A stretch of DNA of 64,000 nt, taken from positions 56,043,519 to 56,107,518 of the forward strand of contig CM049306.1 of assembly GCA_026874595.1 (NCBI GenBank), in the 5' to 3' direction. Each line of letters opens with the position of its first letter. Within the stretch, counting starts at the first letter, position 1. Positions 24,560 through 35,849 of this stretch are shown here, piece after piece. The position numbers and the translations under genes are program-made. The notes below the pieces were generated by a model. It had not been told where the DNA came from. It ran no database searches and was given only the letters and a program-made list of their open reading frames with translations. Origin of the DNA: Sipunculus nudus. Taxonomy: Eukaryota > Annelida > Sipuncula > Golfingiida > Sipunculidae.

Positions 24560-24845
24560 ACGCGATAATTCTGGCGTCAACCAGGCTCGATGAATCACTC
24601 ATGCGGGTCGTTGGTGTGTGTCATCCCCATTGCTAGGTCATAACACCGAGGAAGCCCCGAAAGGCGCACTCGTATGTGAGTGAAACACGACTGTTATGTA
24701 CAGTTTCACCATTGAGCCTGCAAAGCGCTCACCCTGCGTGGGGGCCGACCGTGAAACATCTCATCCCCTCGGCTGAGATTCGAACTTACGATCTCCCTGG
24801 CTTTAAGCCCTGTGTTCTATCCCTGAGACACCGAAGACGGATTAG
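24560..24845 (-). mobile_element. tRNA-derived SINE (type 3)
   Basis: The minus strand starts with GTCTTCGGTGTCTCAGGGAT, which resembles an A box. A B box follows (GTAAGTTCGAATCTC, in about 24774-24788). The tRNA-like head is followed by a body towards about 24560. It is unlike types 1 and 2 in its head. No target-site duplication was clear. Confidence 0.55.
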
Positions 24846-26690
24846 TGCACACTTGACTAGCGTGAATGCTGGAACAGTAAACCTGCATTCAATACATTAT
24901 TCATTGAGTACGGGAGTAGTTTAAATATTTACGCAGTGATCCCATTTCACATCTTTAATTAATTCATTTCGTTAAACTGAAACACAGTCTGTTCCATGTA
25001 ATGGTACCCATTGAAATTTGGTGATATTTTCATGATATGGCTCATCAAGCTGTAAGGAAAAAATAAAGCATAGACCTTATTGAATGAAACCAATACCACA
25101 CCTTGTAAACCATTTCAGAAGGTCGTATATTTTATTCTATTTCAACATCATTGATGAAGGTCAAAGTCATTGGTCACTTAAACAAAGCAACTACATTTAA
25201 AAGCTATACTGACTTGTTGCTTAGTATACACAATTGTGCTACCGGTACGATTTGTGTAGTGTTATTAGGATCGGTGATAGGTTTTAATCATAATGGACTA
25301 ATCGGGAATATTTGGTTTTCCTTATGGAAATAGGCTTTCACGTAAAAAGAATGATAGAGGAATAATAGAGAAATAAAACATATTATCAATACAACACAAA
25401 CCGAAATTCATTCACCAATCTATGGTCAATTTGACCGGTAAATGTACCAACAAAATAATGAAGGGAAAAGACATCTGGCGGCAAACATGGAAACTACTCT
25501 GACACCGGGCCTCTGAACAAGACCGGCGTCTATTTAAGGCCGGCGTTTATTTTTCTGGGACATTGTTTTGCCCCGGCGACTAAATAAAGCAGGCGACTAT
25601 TTAAGGCCCGGCGTCTGATCAAGAAAATGCGGTAAAAAAAATTGGACTGGCAACAATGGGATCAAATGGCAGACTTCATGTCATTGGTCACATGACCTAG
25701 ATGAACCAGAAAGTTTAAAATATGAATGTTTTTTAACCCATGTTGTATTCTTCTCATATTAGAACTTTGGACCCTTGTCAACCTAAATGTCAAACTGAGT
25801 GATAATATTTGAGTATGAGAGAATATCCTTTGGTGGAAGAGATTACAGCATGCAGATTAAACCCAGAGAGAGTAATGCGTAAAGAGTGTAGTGTCTATAG
25901 TGTAAATTTTGGCACCTGATAACCTATTGCTATTTAGGATGGCAGATATGTTTTTTGCCTTGTTTTTTTAATTAATGATAGGTCTATGGTCCATATCTGA
26001 ATATTATAAGTGCAGTGTTATCATTTTTATTCTGTAATCATAAGTAAATAAACCCTGTCGTTAAGACACCATAATTGGGATCTCTGATATTATATTCCAT
26101 CACGATACTCCCGTTGCGCCTCTTAGACAGCTAGCTCTATAGACAACGTCCTCTCACCTCTTGCGTATATAGGTAGTGCTCGAGATTTAAAGAAAATGAA
26201 ATCCACATATTTTTTTAAAATTCATTCATCACTATAAATTATACAGGTCAGGAATGTAATAATATGATGTTTACACAGCGCTTTATCTGCTACATTTATT
26301 TGTAGAGCGCTGTTTGTTTTGGCTTTTTGGTATTTTGTTTGATTGCAAGCTCCCAATCCAAATCCCCCACAGCCACCCCCCCCCCCCCCTCCTCCCCCCC
26401 GGGTCCGCATCTGCAACCGTACCAGTTTGTGATTGTCTAACTAACTATAGCTTTTATCAATCACGGAGTTTACCTCCCGAGGTGGAACATTTCGTAAGCA
26501 CCTTGCGGTTAATTGAAGAGCTATGTCAGAAACACCGTTTTGCTGTAGCATGTTATGAATCAGAAAGACTCCGTTGGACATATGCCTCCCGAGAAATAAA
26601 CTCCCGTGGCGGGCCCTTATAGTCTTTTTGTTTAGCACAATGCTACTTGTTCTTGATGAAGCCCTGCATACAGCTTACTATTATTTTATT
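24846..26690. other. Non-coding with small repeats
   Basis: At 25148-25215 a GATGAAGGTCAAAGTCATTG phrase recurs, in diverged form, on the minus strand at 27680-27770. At 25505-25625 GGCGTCTATTTAAGGC and relatives repeat about four times. At 26376-26389 there is a run of 14 C. No gene recognised. Confidence 0.45.
25505..25625. repeat. Short degenerate tandem repeat (GGCGTCTATTTAAGGC type)
   Basis: Four imperfect copies of a CCGGCGTCTATTTAAGGC-like unit, with spacers of different lengths. Confidence 0.65.
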
Positions 26691-26707
26691 GGTGTCAATT
26701 ACCATAT

Positions 26708-26998
26708 AGGCCAAAAATAATAAAAGGTATGGTTATCAAGCACTTTTTTCAGAAATCAGTGCGGGCGGGCGGTATTTTATTTTTGACCTTTTTTGTATGT
26801 TTCGATTAAATTTCATATTATCGGGGAAATCAATGAAAATAACAATATTTTTGCTAAACAGATAAAAGCACTACATATATTGTATTATCTATCTTCTTGA
26901 AAGATAAAGATCAAAATAAAAATAAAATGCGGAGGGGGGGGGTGTTAAAATTGATGCGAGCGGTGCCTGAGAACCATACCTTTTATTTTTTTTGGCCT
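26708..26998 (+). mobile_element. MITE-like element, copy 3 (both termini)
   Basis: The terminal repeats AGGCCAAAAATAATAAAAGG (26708-26727, continuing into TATGGTT) and its complement at 26972-26998 match over about 27 bp with one or two differences. The total length is 291 bp. The interior shares AAATCA, ATAACAATATTT and TAAAAGCA blocks with copy 1, and the left third with copy 2. A G-rich patch lies at 26934-26942. No coding capacity. Confidence 0.75.
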
Positions 26999-28125
26999 CA
27001 CCTGGCAGCGGATATCAGAGCAGAATATTATATCTTCACGAACGTAGAAAGTTAGATTCTCGTTGTATTTGTTAGTTCTGGTAACACAGACATTGAGACA
27101 TCAAAATGTGGACCTTGTTCAATTAAGCTATTATCCTGACAAGCCATACAAGCATACCTGCATTATGTATGGTTTATATGTTGTATGTCATGTGCTTTAT
27201 CGGTTGTGTTATGAGGTGTAACATAAAGAGGTGCCAAATATACCTCATTGTCATGGATGCTGAGGAATTCCTTACCTCACATGATGCAGGAAACAAGTTG
27301 TGATACAAGTGTCCCCTTTGTTTGGGTGCTGCATGAGCAGGGGTAATGATACATTAACTGCCGATCACTTGCCTAACCGCATCCTCCACGTGATTGTAAG
27401 GAATTCTGTGACAGAATATAAGGGCTGCCTCTGCACTTATAAAGTATTATACTTTTTCAAGAAAACAGGACTTTTCGTATATGTGTTACATTTATTTTCA
27501 AGTATTAAAATATGTTTGTCTCTGTTATTTATTCTCTTAAACGTTCCTATGGCGACACACTTTTACACTAAAGCTGATGAGGCACTGGAAGTTATCTGAT
27601 GAAAAACCTCTTGATAAATCTGACGATTTGCGATATTGTTCATGGGATACCAGTTTCACTTTGGTTTCATTATGGAACTTAGCACCACTAATAAGGCATT
27701 CAGTGGATTTTAATTGTAGTTCTTTGAGCATGTGACCAGTAACCTTGACCTTCATCACAGGGTTTGAGATGTAAAAATGAAGGCTGCTATCTCAAATATT
27801 AATTAAATTGCATTTCTTCATTCGTGCTTACTCTTCATTGATTTGGCCGTTTCCGAAAATGTTGCCTAATTTCAATAAGCACCAACTGTGGAATAGACTA
27901 TATATGAAATTTTATGGAACATACATATCATAAAAACCCGCCTGACTTAGGCAAAAATAAGGTCAAAGAAAATATAGTACATGTAATTAGATTTCGATAA
28001 AATTTCGCTTTCCCTTATTGTTATTGTTCTCATTCTTATGGTGCATTTTTTTTTTTGCCAAACGCATGACGCTATCCACACAGTCCGTGAGGTACTCCTA
28101 AATCTACCAGACAAACCAGAAGTGG
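26999..28125. other. Non-coding, nothing recognised
   Basis: Short frames only. The minus-strand repeat relative of 25148 lies at 27680-27770. Confidence 0.35.
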
Positions 28126-28129
28126 ATCC

Positions 28130-28310
28130 GGGGGGGGGGGGGGGGGGGGGGTTCAGGGGGTGCGGACCCCCCCCCCCCTTTTTTTTTAAGGGCTTCAGAC
28201 AAAATTTTGCGGCCTGGAACCCCCCCCCCTTTCCAGACCTGGAGACCTTTTTTTAAGGGTTTTCATTAGTCCTCCTGGGTTGGACCCTCCCCCTTTTCCT
28301 AAATCCTGCA
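28130..28310 (-). repeat. Dispersed GGATTT/GAGGAG repeat, copy 2
   Basis: On the minus strand it reads GGATTTAGGAAAAGGGGGAG, then a CCAACCCAGGAGGACTAATG block, then AAAAAAAGGTCTCC, and a poly-C/poly-G portion. It aligns with copy 1 (2335-2500). A run of 22 G lies at 28130-28151 and a C run at 28167-28178. Confidence 0.75.
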
Positions 28311-30440
28311 AACCGTATACCGGAACAATGGATGCTCTGTGTTATTGCAGCCATGATAAATATTTTAGTTACTGGGACTTCTCGGCAATGGACCGGTGAG
28401 CGAGCCCTACATAAATTACAACGGCCGTTCGTTGTTGGTGGAAGTATATTGTCGTCAGCACTTGGTACCACAGAGATTTTCCAGTCTCACGGTCCTTACT
28501 TACGGGAAACAAGTGGGTCAAGAGTAGTCTCTGGGTTGTTTTCACGATCAGTTTATTCTCAAGCCTGACCTGATTCTGTCACATTTCTTGACAAATAATT
28601 CAAATGGTAAATTTTCCAGTTGCAAGTTTTTTTTTCCCAGATGGCAAATGTTTCCATGCCAGTCGTAGTGTTTTGGGCATCCCTACGTTTCTGTCCAGAA
28701 AAAAAAGTAATACAAAGCATGTGCAGTCTGTTGAATGGATGAGAAAATTGTGTGCGACAGGGGTGTTGTTTTCTAACTATATAGGAATGGTCAGAAGAAA
28801 CGGGAAGGATTTGTGCTTGAAATAAACTTATTGTGTACCGAACTCATTGGTTTAGGAAGCTGAATATGTATTACTCATAGATCGTTAAGGTGGGTTTGGT
28901 GTATTCAGACACTGCTTGACATAAATAATATATTGTACTTCACAGACCGGTCGTTCCAAATACAGAAACTTTAATTATGTCGTTATGAGAAGAGCTAATC
29001 ACAGAGACAAAGAAAACTTCCGCGACACACGCTCCTTTCCAACGTTTATTGTCATTTTCCGTTCCAAGTATAAAATTATGACCGGCAACTAAGATAAATG
29101 GCCGTATGTCTAGAGGGGTACTGACAGTTCTTTTTTACCTGTTGTCGAAGCCAAAACGACCATAAAGGGGCAATATACCAGACCATATATATTTTTGTAT
29201 TTTATACATTTAAGGCGAAACTTCATCAATTTGTAGACTATAAATATACAATGTATCCCATAATTCCCCGTGATCAATATCCACATCCGACAACCACAGG
29301 AAATACAAAACGTGACCACGCAGAAGCTTCCGCCTTCGTACACAGGGCACCTAAAATAACGGGAAGGTGCGTCAGGGTACTGCGGTTATTAGCGTATAAA
29401 TAATGGCTTCCATGGTTCTAAGTTTCCGTACGTGGAAAATATAACACACCCATGGGCCTACAGTAGTTAAGATAATCGTATGAATCTTTATTAAGGATAA
29501 TAATTCTGGATTCCCCCCATTTTGTTTTGCGTTTTCATTTTGTTTTCCGAAATTGTATGTTTATTATTTTGAAAGCAACAATTGTCGCTTATCTCCCTGC
29601 AACCTAGCTTTCCCACGTTCTAGCTTTCCCATGTATCCAGTTAGTATATTCATCAAAACCGCAAGATGAACACATCCATTCATCAGTATTTGGAATATTT
29701 TACTGCTTAGGGTAAAAAAAAACTCATATCCACAGGAATTGATAATATAATATTATCAAACTAGAAAGTATTAAAACATCGCATACCTCCGCCTACACCG
29801 ATAAAAAAATCCCAAGTATAAACGAACTCGGGTCAACCTTTGATATGTGGTACGTAAGCGCAGACATTATATGAATATGAATTTAAAACCGAAAGAAATA
29901 TGGATCATATGATTCACAAACTCGATATTTGCATCACAGCTCAGGTGTATCCGCTGGAAACTTTCGTCTTTATGCTTAGACTATACATTTAAAGTTGTTT
30001 TTTGTTGTTTTTTTTTTTTTTTGGCGCTTAGGCTCTCATGTTAAGCTTTCAATTTATTAACAACCTAGCTCTAATGTCACATTTAGAAACATATAGAAAC
30101 GTATTCGCATTATTCACCGTGACTGTGCCCCCCTTAGAAATACGATACAGCATAGGAAAAATGTTACGTCCTGTACCCACGTAAGGTATCGATTCTTATA
30201 TTTATATTTGTATATCAATACAACCCCAAATAAAACTTTGGGTTATATGTGTAGTTCCGTCATTCAAGCAGATTCTCTGTTTTACATGATGTCTAGAATG
30301 AACCGTCTCGGGATATGCCATATCACGTCCCGTGTAACTGATACTGTACAGATATTCCACAGCTCGTTATACGACTGCAAATATATTACTGTCGGTGCTT
30401 GCCAAACAGCATGAAAAAGGGGACCCAAGCTTCTATCTAA
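28311..30440. other. Non-coding, nothing recognised
   Basis: Only short frames with no domain. A plus-strand frame at about 28350-28568 has a coding-like look (VVGGSILSSALGTTEIF) but no recognisable homologue and no clear splice sites. Confidence 0.3.
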
Positions 30441-30449
30441 AAGCCATTA

Positions 30450-30950
30450 TTATAGACAGGAATACATTAAGGAAAACGCTACATCGTGGAGGCTCAGCAT
30501 GAGATGTCCGGGCCAAATGTCACGGGCTTGCTTTCTTATCCTGTAATTAAATTTAGGGAAAGAATGCGGTTTCAGCACGTACCGACTGTCCAAAGAAAAG
30601 ATTGGGGAAATGTCACAGCGGCGCTCCGCTCCCGTATATTGTGAAATATTCATAAAGTGTTTGTGAATAATATTGAGGCAGCCGGTAGGGAGTTTTTGTG
30701 ATAATAAAATAAATTCCCGCGAGGTGTTGGGTATGTTATTCTTTCGGTGACGTGGGAGACTGGTATATAAAGTGGCTACCTGCCCATTTCTGTGTAAACA
30801 GCGAGTTGGCTGATAAATAGTTTGGTTTCTTCTCATGTCTAGTTCAGTCGCGATGCTACAAACAAGAAGAAAACATGGAGATATTCTATTTAACCTCAAT
30901 GCTAAAAATTTTGGCATGCACACCACCACAGGTCTATACGATCCTTTCAT
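30450..30950 (-). other. Open frame of 166 codons, unknown
   Basis: The frame extends upstream to a TTG at 31022 and its first ATG is at 30950. It is rich in Arg, Leu and Ser, with no recognisable domain. The upstream codons (LLPLLFVPIL) are hydrophobic but precede the ATG. It is not likely to be a gene by itself; a chance frame or unknown exon cannot be separated. Confidence 0.12.
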
Positions 30951-31904
30951 CGTCAGTGCATGGATATTGGTCAGGATTGGCACGAATAACAAAGGGAGCA
31001 GGATACCAGTCAACACGCTCAATGGGGATCATGTTATCATATACAAATTTTCTTTTTAAGATACACATAAAGTCTTTGAGACAATTTAACAAATGCATCG
31101 TGAATTCTAACAAAACTTACTATCCCCTTTAGCATGTCTCTTCTTACACTTAAATTAGTTCCTGCAAACTTGAGAATGTGTTGCAAAATGCGAAATGAGA
31201 GGGTTGGGGCTTTGTTGGTCGAATTTACAATGTATCATCTCTTAGTAGGCCTATATTACGCCAAAGATGTCATATCATGTTTGTAGACAAACAAATGGTT
31301 TCTCAATTCCTTTTCATATTATCTAGTCTGTGACAGATATGCTTTAACAGACAGATTTAGCGATCCGCTCCGGCGTCTATTTCACGAATTATGAAGATGA
31401 CAGTTAACCAATTAAATGACTCGCATACACGTGTTTTACGCGGCTGCCGGAGCACGGCTAGTTCTAGTTTTAGACCCGACAGAAGGCATCGAGATTTTGC
31501 CCAATCAAATTAAGCTATATAAATCTCTGGTGCGTTTTTCTTTGTTCAGACGGCGTTTGAATGGTGTATTCTTTACATTTGGTTCGTTAGATTTGATAAG
31601 CAGTGTTGATTTGGGCCAGAACACTTGCAGGCTGTTTTATTATTCATGAAATAGACACCAGTACGGCTCACTTAATCAAGGTCTGGGGACGCGTAGCTGT
31701 CGCAGATTTGGTAGAGTGAAGATGTTTCACTGTTGACCTTTAAAAATTAGTCTAATATATTGAATATAGGAAAGTACTGTAGCCGAAGCATTGAACAAAA
31801 GTAGCCAGTAAATTACAGCCGGTAATCTTTGTGGAGCTTCTCGCAGGGATCTTTGGACGTTTTTTCGAAGAAACGTTCAGGATGACCGAGTAAGACATAC
31901 ATGT

Positions 31905-32025
31905 CATGGTCTTTTGAGAACCCCTTCCTTCCCGGACCAGAGGACCATTTTTAGGGTTTCTTTCAGTCTTCCTGCATGGACGTGACCCTTCCCTTTCAAA
32001 AATCCTGGATCCACCCCGGGGTACT
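31905..32025 (-). repeat. Dispersed GGATTT/GAGGAG repeat, copy 3 (partial)
   Basis: The minus strand reads GGGGTGGATCCAGGATTTTT, GAAAGGGAAGGG, then AACCCTAAAAATGGTCC. The order fits copies 1 and 2. Confidence 0.6.
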
Positions 32026-32312
32026 TCTTGACAGAAGTTCATGCACATTTGGGGGTCTACCGAGCTTGCCTGTCGGAAAAGTCGCTGGGCAGAGGCAGTC
32101 ATGGCACAGGGCCAGGCCCATTAGGGGTCTCTTCTCTCTTCTTTATACTGTTTCCACTTCGTGCTATTTCATAAATGAAAGCTAATCCGCAAAAAAAAGC
32201 ATTGGCAGTTCCTAAGAGGTGTTCAAGCACATAGTAAACAAAGTTCTGACAATGGATGCCCAGTCGATAATAAGGGCATGTACTAGTATATTTTTCATAT
32301 AATTGTTTGCAG

Positions 32313-32369
<57 letters not shown>

Positions 32370-33640
32370 CATTTGATACAAATGAGCTATTTAAATAACA
32401 GTTTTAATCGTGTATTCGAGTTTATTTTATAAGCAGCAAGACATGACCCTTTTTTTAAATAAAATGATCTAAGTCATAAACTATGTTTAATATGTGTATG
32501 TGCGTCATCCATAAGTCATCTATAGGTTTGTGCATTCCCTAAAATATTCAGAACCAGCCTAATAAAACCCCCTTTCTAAAAATACCACTTGAGACCACTC
32601 CCTCGCATGAGAAAAAGTGCGATTGTACTTACATCCACCAATGCCACTCATTCAGTTATTCGATCCGGCATGTTAATTACATAATACGTATTTATATCCT
32701 TGTTATTAGATTACACTGAATATGAACGAATGACACTGTACGCTCTAAAATCTCGACCATACGTTCTAAAACAAGTCTCGTAATAGATGGACAAAACAAC
32801 TGCTGTTACCACAGGCGCCAAGTTTTGTGCTTAGTGACATTAAGGCCCACCATGCATCTGGTATACTACGGAAACCATGTGTAACACCTGAGTGAGCAAG
32901 AATAACTCTTTTTTTTACAAAATAAATCTGGGAAATACAATTATATATCCTGTATAATGTCTACTAGCACTCCCTGCACTCATGTGGTATACCTGTACCA
33001 GGGTGTTGTGTCCCCTTTTGAAAGATCCAGTATCCGCCCCTGAAAAGGAACATCTCGCTCATCGCCTTCGTCGGAGCCGTTAATGCCCTTGTCTGGTCCG
33101 GCTGATAAGGTAATAAATTAAAATTTACTGCGGAAACTGGACTGATCATGAGGTCACTTTGCGGCTCAAGTTTCACCCAGCTTCGCGTTCTCTGTGTTTT
33201 AACTGTGGGTTACTGGGGGTTTTTGTGGCTATCAGTGGAAACAACAGTGAAACGAACGCACTCCATGCAGTCAGGCCCGTTGTCACCAAAGTCTCGGGGA
33301 GAATAAATGCAATATCGTACCTGATCAATGCCTGAGCACGCATGCGTGATGATTTGGCTTCAATCAGCTTACCGCTGTCTGTCCTCTGAAGACAAGTGGA
33401 GCTGTTCTTACCACACGAGGTAATGCAATGCATGAGTGAGTAACGTACGTCTTTATAATAGCGGTGAAAGTTTAAGAACAACAGTTAGGAAAAAAAGGGG
33501 GCTTGTGACCTGGTCGGCAGTCATCTGAGTCCCAGCTTGTACGCAGAACTAACCCTGCAGCCTGGAGTTCCGGAATCTTAATTCAAAAGGTAAGCTTTAA
33601 TGATGTAACAAATTGAATAGCCAGTCAGATGTGAAACCTG
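32026..33640. other. Non-coding, with an AT microsatellite and a repeat fragment
   Basis: (AT)n at 32314-32366. A short degenerate fragment of the GGATTT repeat lies at about 33000-33052 (minus strand). No gene recognised. A donor-like AAAAG|GTAAGC lies at 33589/33590. Confidence 0.4.
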
Positions 33641-33653
33641 TTGTGTTTTGCAG

Positions 33654-33829
33654 CAGTGACAACGTTGTATTGACACGCTGCAGACTGGAGATACCGGAAA
33701 TTTATGCCACGGAGAATGACCCATTCAGTTCACGAACACACTTACCTGTGTATAAAAGGTTAAACCACTATGTGTCGAACTCGGTGTCGATATTTATGCA
33801 GACTTTTAATGGACTTTTAATATTACCAG
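33654..33829 (+). other. Candidate coding exon, unknown protein
   Basis: It is flanked by a good acceptor (TTGTGTTTTGCAG, ending 33653) and a donor (TTACCAG|GTGAACC, GT at 33830-33831). One frame is open throughout and gives a coding-like peptide (LEIPEIYATENDPFSSRTHL). A TATAAAAGG at 33753 lies inside it, so a promoter reading is also possible. No homologue recognised, no neighbouring exon identified. Confidence 0.22.
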
Positions 33830-33925
33830 GTGAACCTTGCTCGTGTCGAACTTCTGATGTGACCAAGCCTTCTGCTAATTCCCTTGGACACCTAAATTTT
33901 ACTGCATTTACTCCCTCCCACCCCG

Positions 33926-33928
<3 letters not shown>

Positions 33929-33975
<47 letters not shown>
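33929..33975. repeat. (CT)n microsatellite
   Basis: About 47 bp of CT, near the candidate exon. Confidence 0.95.
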
Positions 33976-33978
<3 letters not shown>

Positions 33979-34141
33979 TTTAAAAAAGGCTAATGATCAA
34001 TTCAAGATTTACTTTCAAAAGGGTAAACTGTGTCACGGGATAATATTTGTACCCAGGAACGATCCCGCCCCCTTGTATTGTTTGTCTGAGTCATATTTTT
34101 AATTTGTTTTAGAAACTTTGCATTAATATTTTGCTCCCGTC

Positions 34142-34157
34142 GGGGGGGGGGGGGGGG
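34142..34157. repeat. Poly-G run
   Basis: Sixteen G. Confidence 0.95.
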
Positions 34158-35580
34158 ATAATTTTGCCATACCCTCTTGATATATAACACATGGCTAAGA
34201 TATTTAATTATTTCACTGCCCTTCCGTGATGCATAGCGTGTTGATTTTAAATATTTGTGCTTGAATTTATGCTCATGGTCCTTATTAACACAGGTTTTGA
34301 CTGACAAGTGACTTGTTACGTGGGACCACTCCTTTCTGATTAGTGGTTGCCTTTTTATATTCTTAGAAAAATCATTAATTTAATATTCTTAGTTCTATAA
34401 TTTTTTTAAATCAAACTTTACTCTTACTTTTAAGTTTTTGCATGTATATGCTTCATTTGCAGTAGAATAAAACCCTTTTAAGATGCAAAAATGTTTAACA
34501 GTATATGAACAAATTATAGAAAGGAATTAATCATTTTGGCAGGGTTTTATTGCCTAGATATATACATTCATGACTAAATGAGATAAGTTTATGAGATTTT
34601 TTCTTTATACATGCACGGTGTTATTAAAAGATATATTCATAGTGTCACCCAGGACTATCAACACTGGTCATGATTTATATTGTTTTAATTACAACAAGGA
34701 ATAAACCTTGATTAATACCTAACATATTTACATTATTTTTCCTCTAGGGAAATATTAGTGCACAGCTTAAAGATTATACTTTTATGTGTGATGATTCGTT
34801 ACTCCCCCTAATTTTTTTTAATTACTCAAGAAACAAACTTTTATCTCTGAATACATTTGAAATCTATTCTGTACCTTAACTAGAAGAGAAGACTTAGGTA
34901 CCTATATATATAAATACTTTTCATCTGATGAAAAATTTTACACTATCTACATTTTTTTTATATTTTATTTTGGTCCATTTCTGGTACTTCGATTTCGGCA
35001 TTTATGTTGGTATATTGAAGTTTAATACACAAGCATCTTGGCCTATATTAAAGGTGTTAAACAACGTGCATCGTCCACAGATACATCTTTAACCAAATCT
35101 CATCATGCATGATAAAAAATTCGGCTCCATCAAATTGCAAATGGGAAGGAGTTAAAGCTCGTGCAAATTTACAAACGATTGCTATTAACAGGAGATTCAT
35201 AAATATATTCTTCATTTCTTATGAAAATCTTCCTTTGTGATTTAGAATCGATACTTTCTTTAGATAACGCATTTGAAAAGTTCACTGGTGAGCTTCGGGT
35301 CCTTTGTCCAATATCATACTGAATACTTTTTTTGTAAATGTACACGCACCAAGCAAGCAGAGCGGTTCACATAAACCCAATTTAAAGCTGCCATGTCGAC
35401 TTTCCTACCCGAAGGCGAGCAAAGTTACAGTTACCTGCCAGACAAATATCGTTGGCAGGTCTACGCTAGCAGACTTCTGTCAGCAGGAAAATGTCGCCCG
35501 ACACATGTCTCAAGTGTGAGCCAGACTTAAACTAATGCTCTTACCGTGTCTTCCAAATCGATTATATGATTAAGACAACA
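34158..35580. other. AT-rich non-coding, nothing recognised
   Basis: Very AT-rich, without a supported gene. Confidence 0.4.
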
Positions 35581-35663
35581 GCTGTGAATTGCTGACTGAA
35601 CAGAAGATAAACAGCTGTTCTCTCCTGAATTCATACACTGTAACACGCCAAGCTGGACCTAGT

Positions 35664-35849
35664 ATGTTTTACTTATATATTGTTAGTCTTTTACTGTTGG
35701 GGGTATATCAAGTTCTCTCCCCGATCTTCAACGTCACTGTTGTTGATAATATCAGTTTACTTCGGGGATCCTTCCATTCACGTGACACAGACACGACTAC
35801 AGGAGAAGGTCAGAGGTCAGTTAAAAGAGAGCGGGCACCAGTTGAATAA
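35664..35849 (+). other. Small frame with signal-peptide-like start
   Basis: ATG at 35664. The first 19 residues (MFYLYIVSLLLLGVYQVLS) are hydrophobic, as in a secreted protein, followed by PIFNVTVVDN with an N-glycosylation-like NVT. It ends after 61 residues. There is no homologue, no cysteine pattern and no intron signal I trust. Could be a chance frame. Confidence 0.12.

Noticed and set aside
26041-26145. Possible SINE fragment sharing a CTGTCGTTAAGAC phrase with 14850
   Set aside because: Only one phrase of about 14 bases is shared; no clear tRNA-like head.
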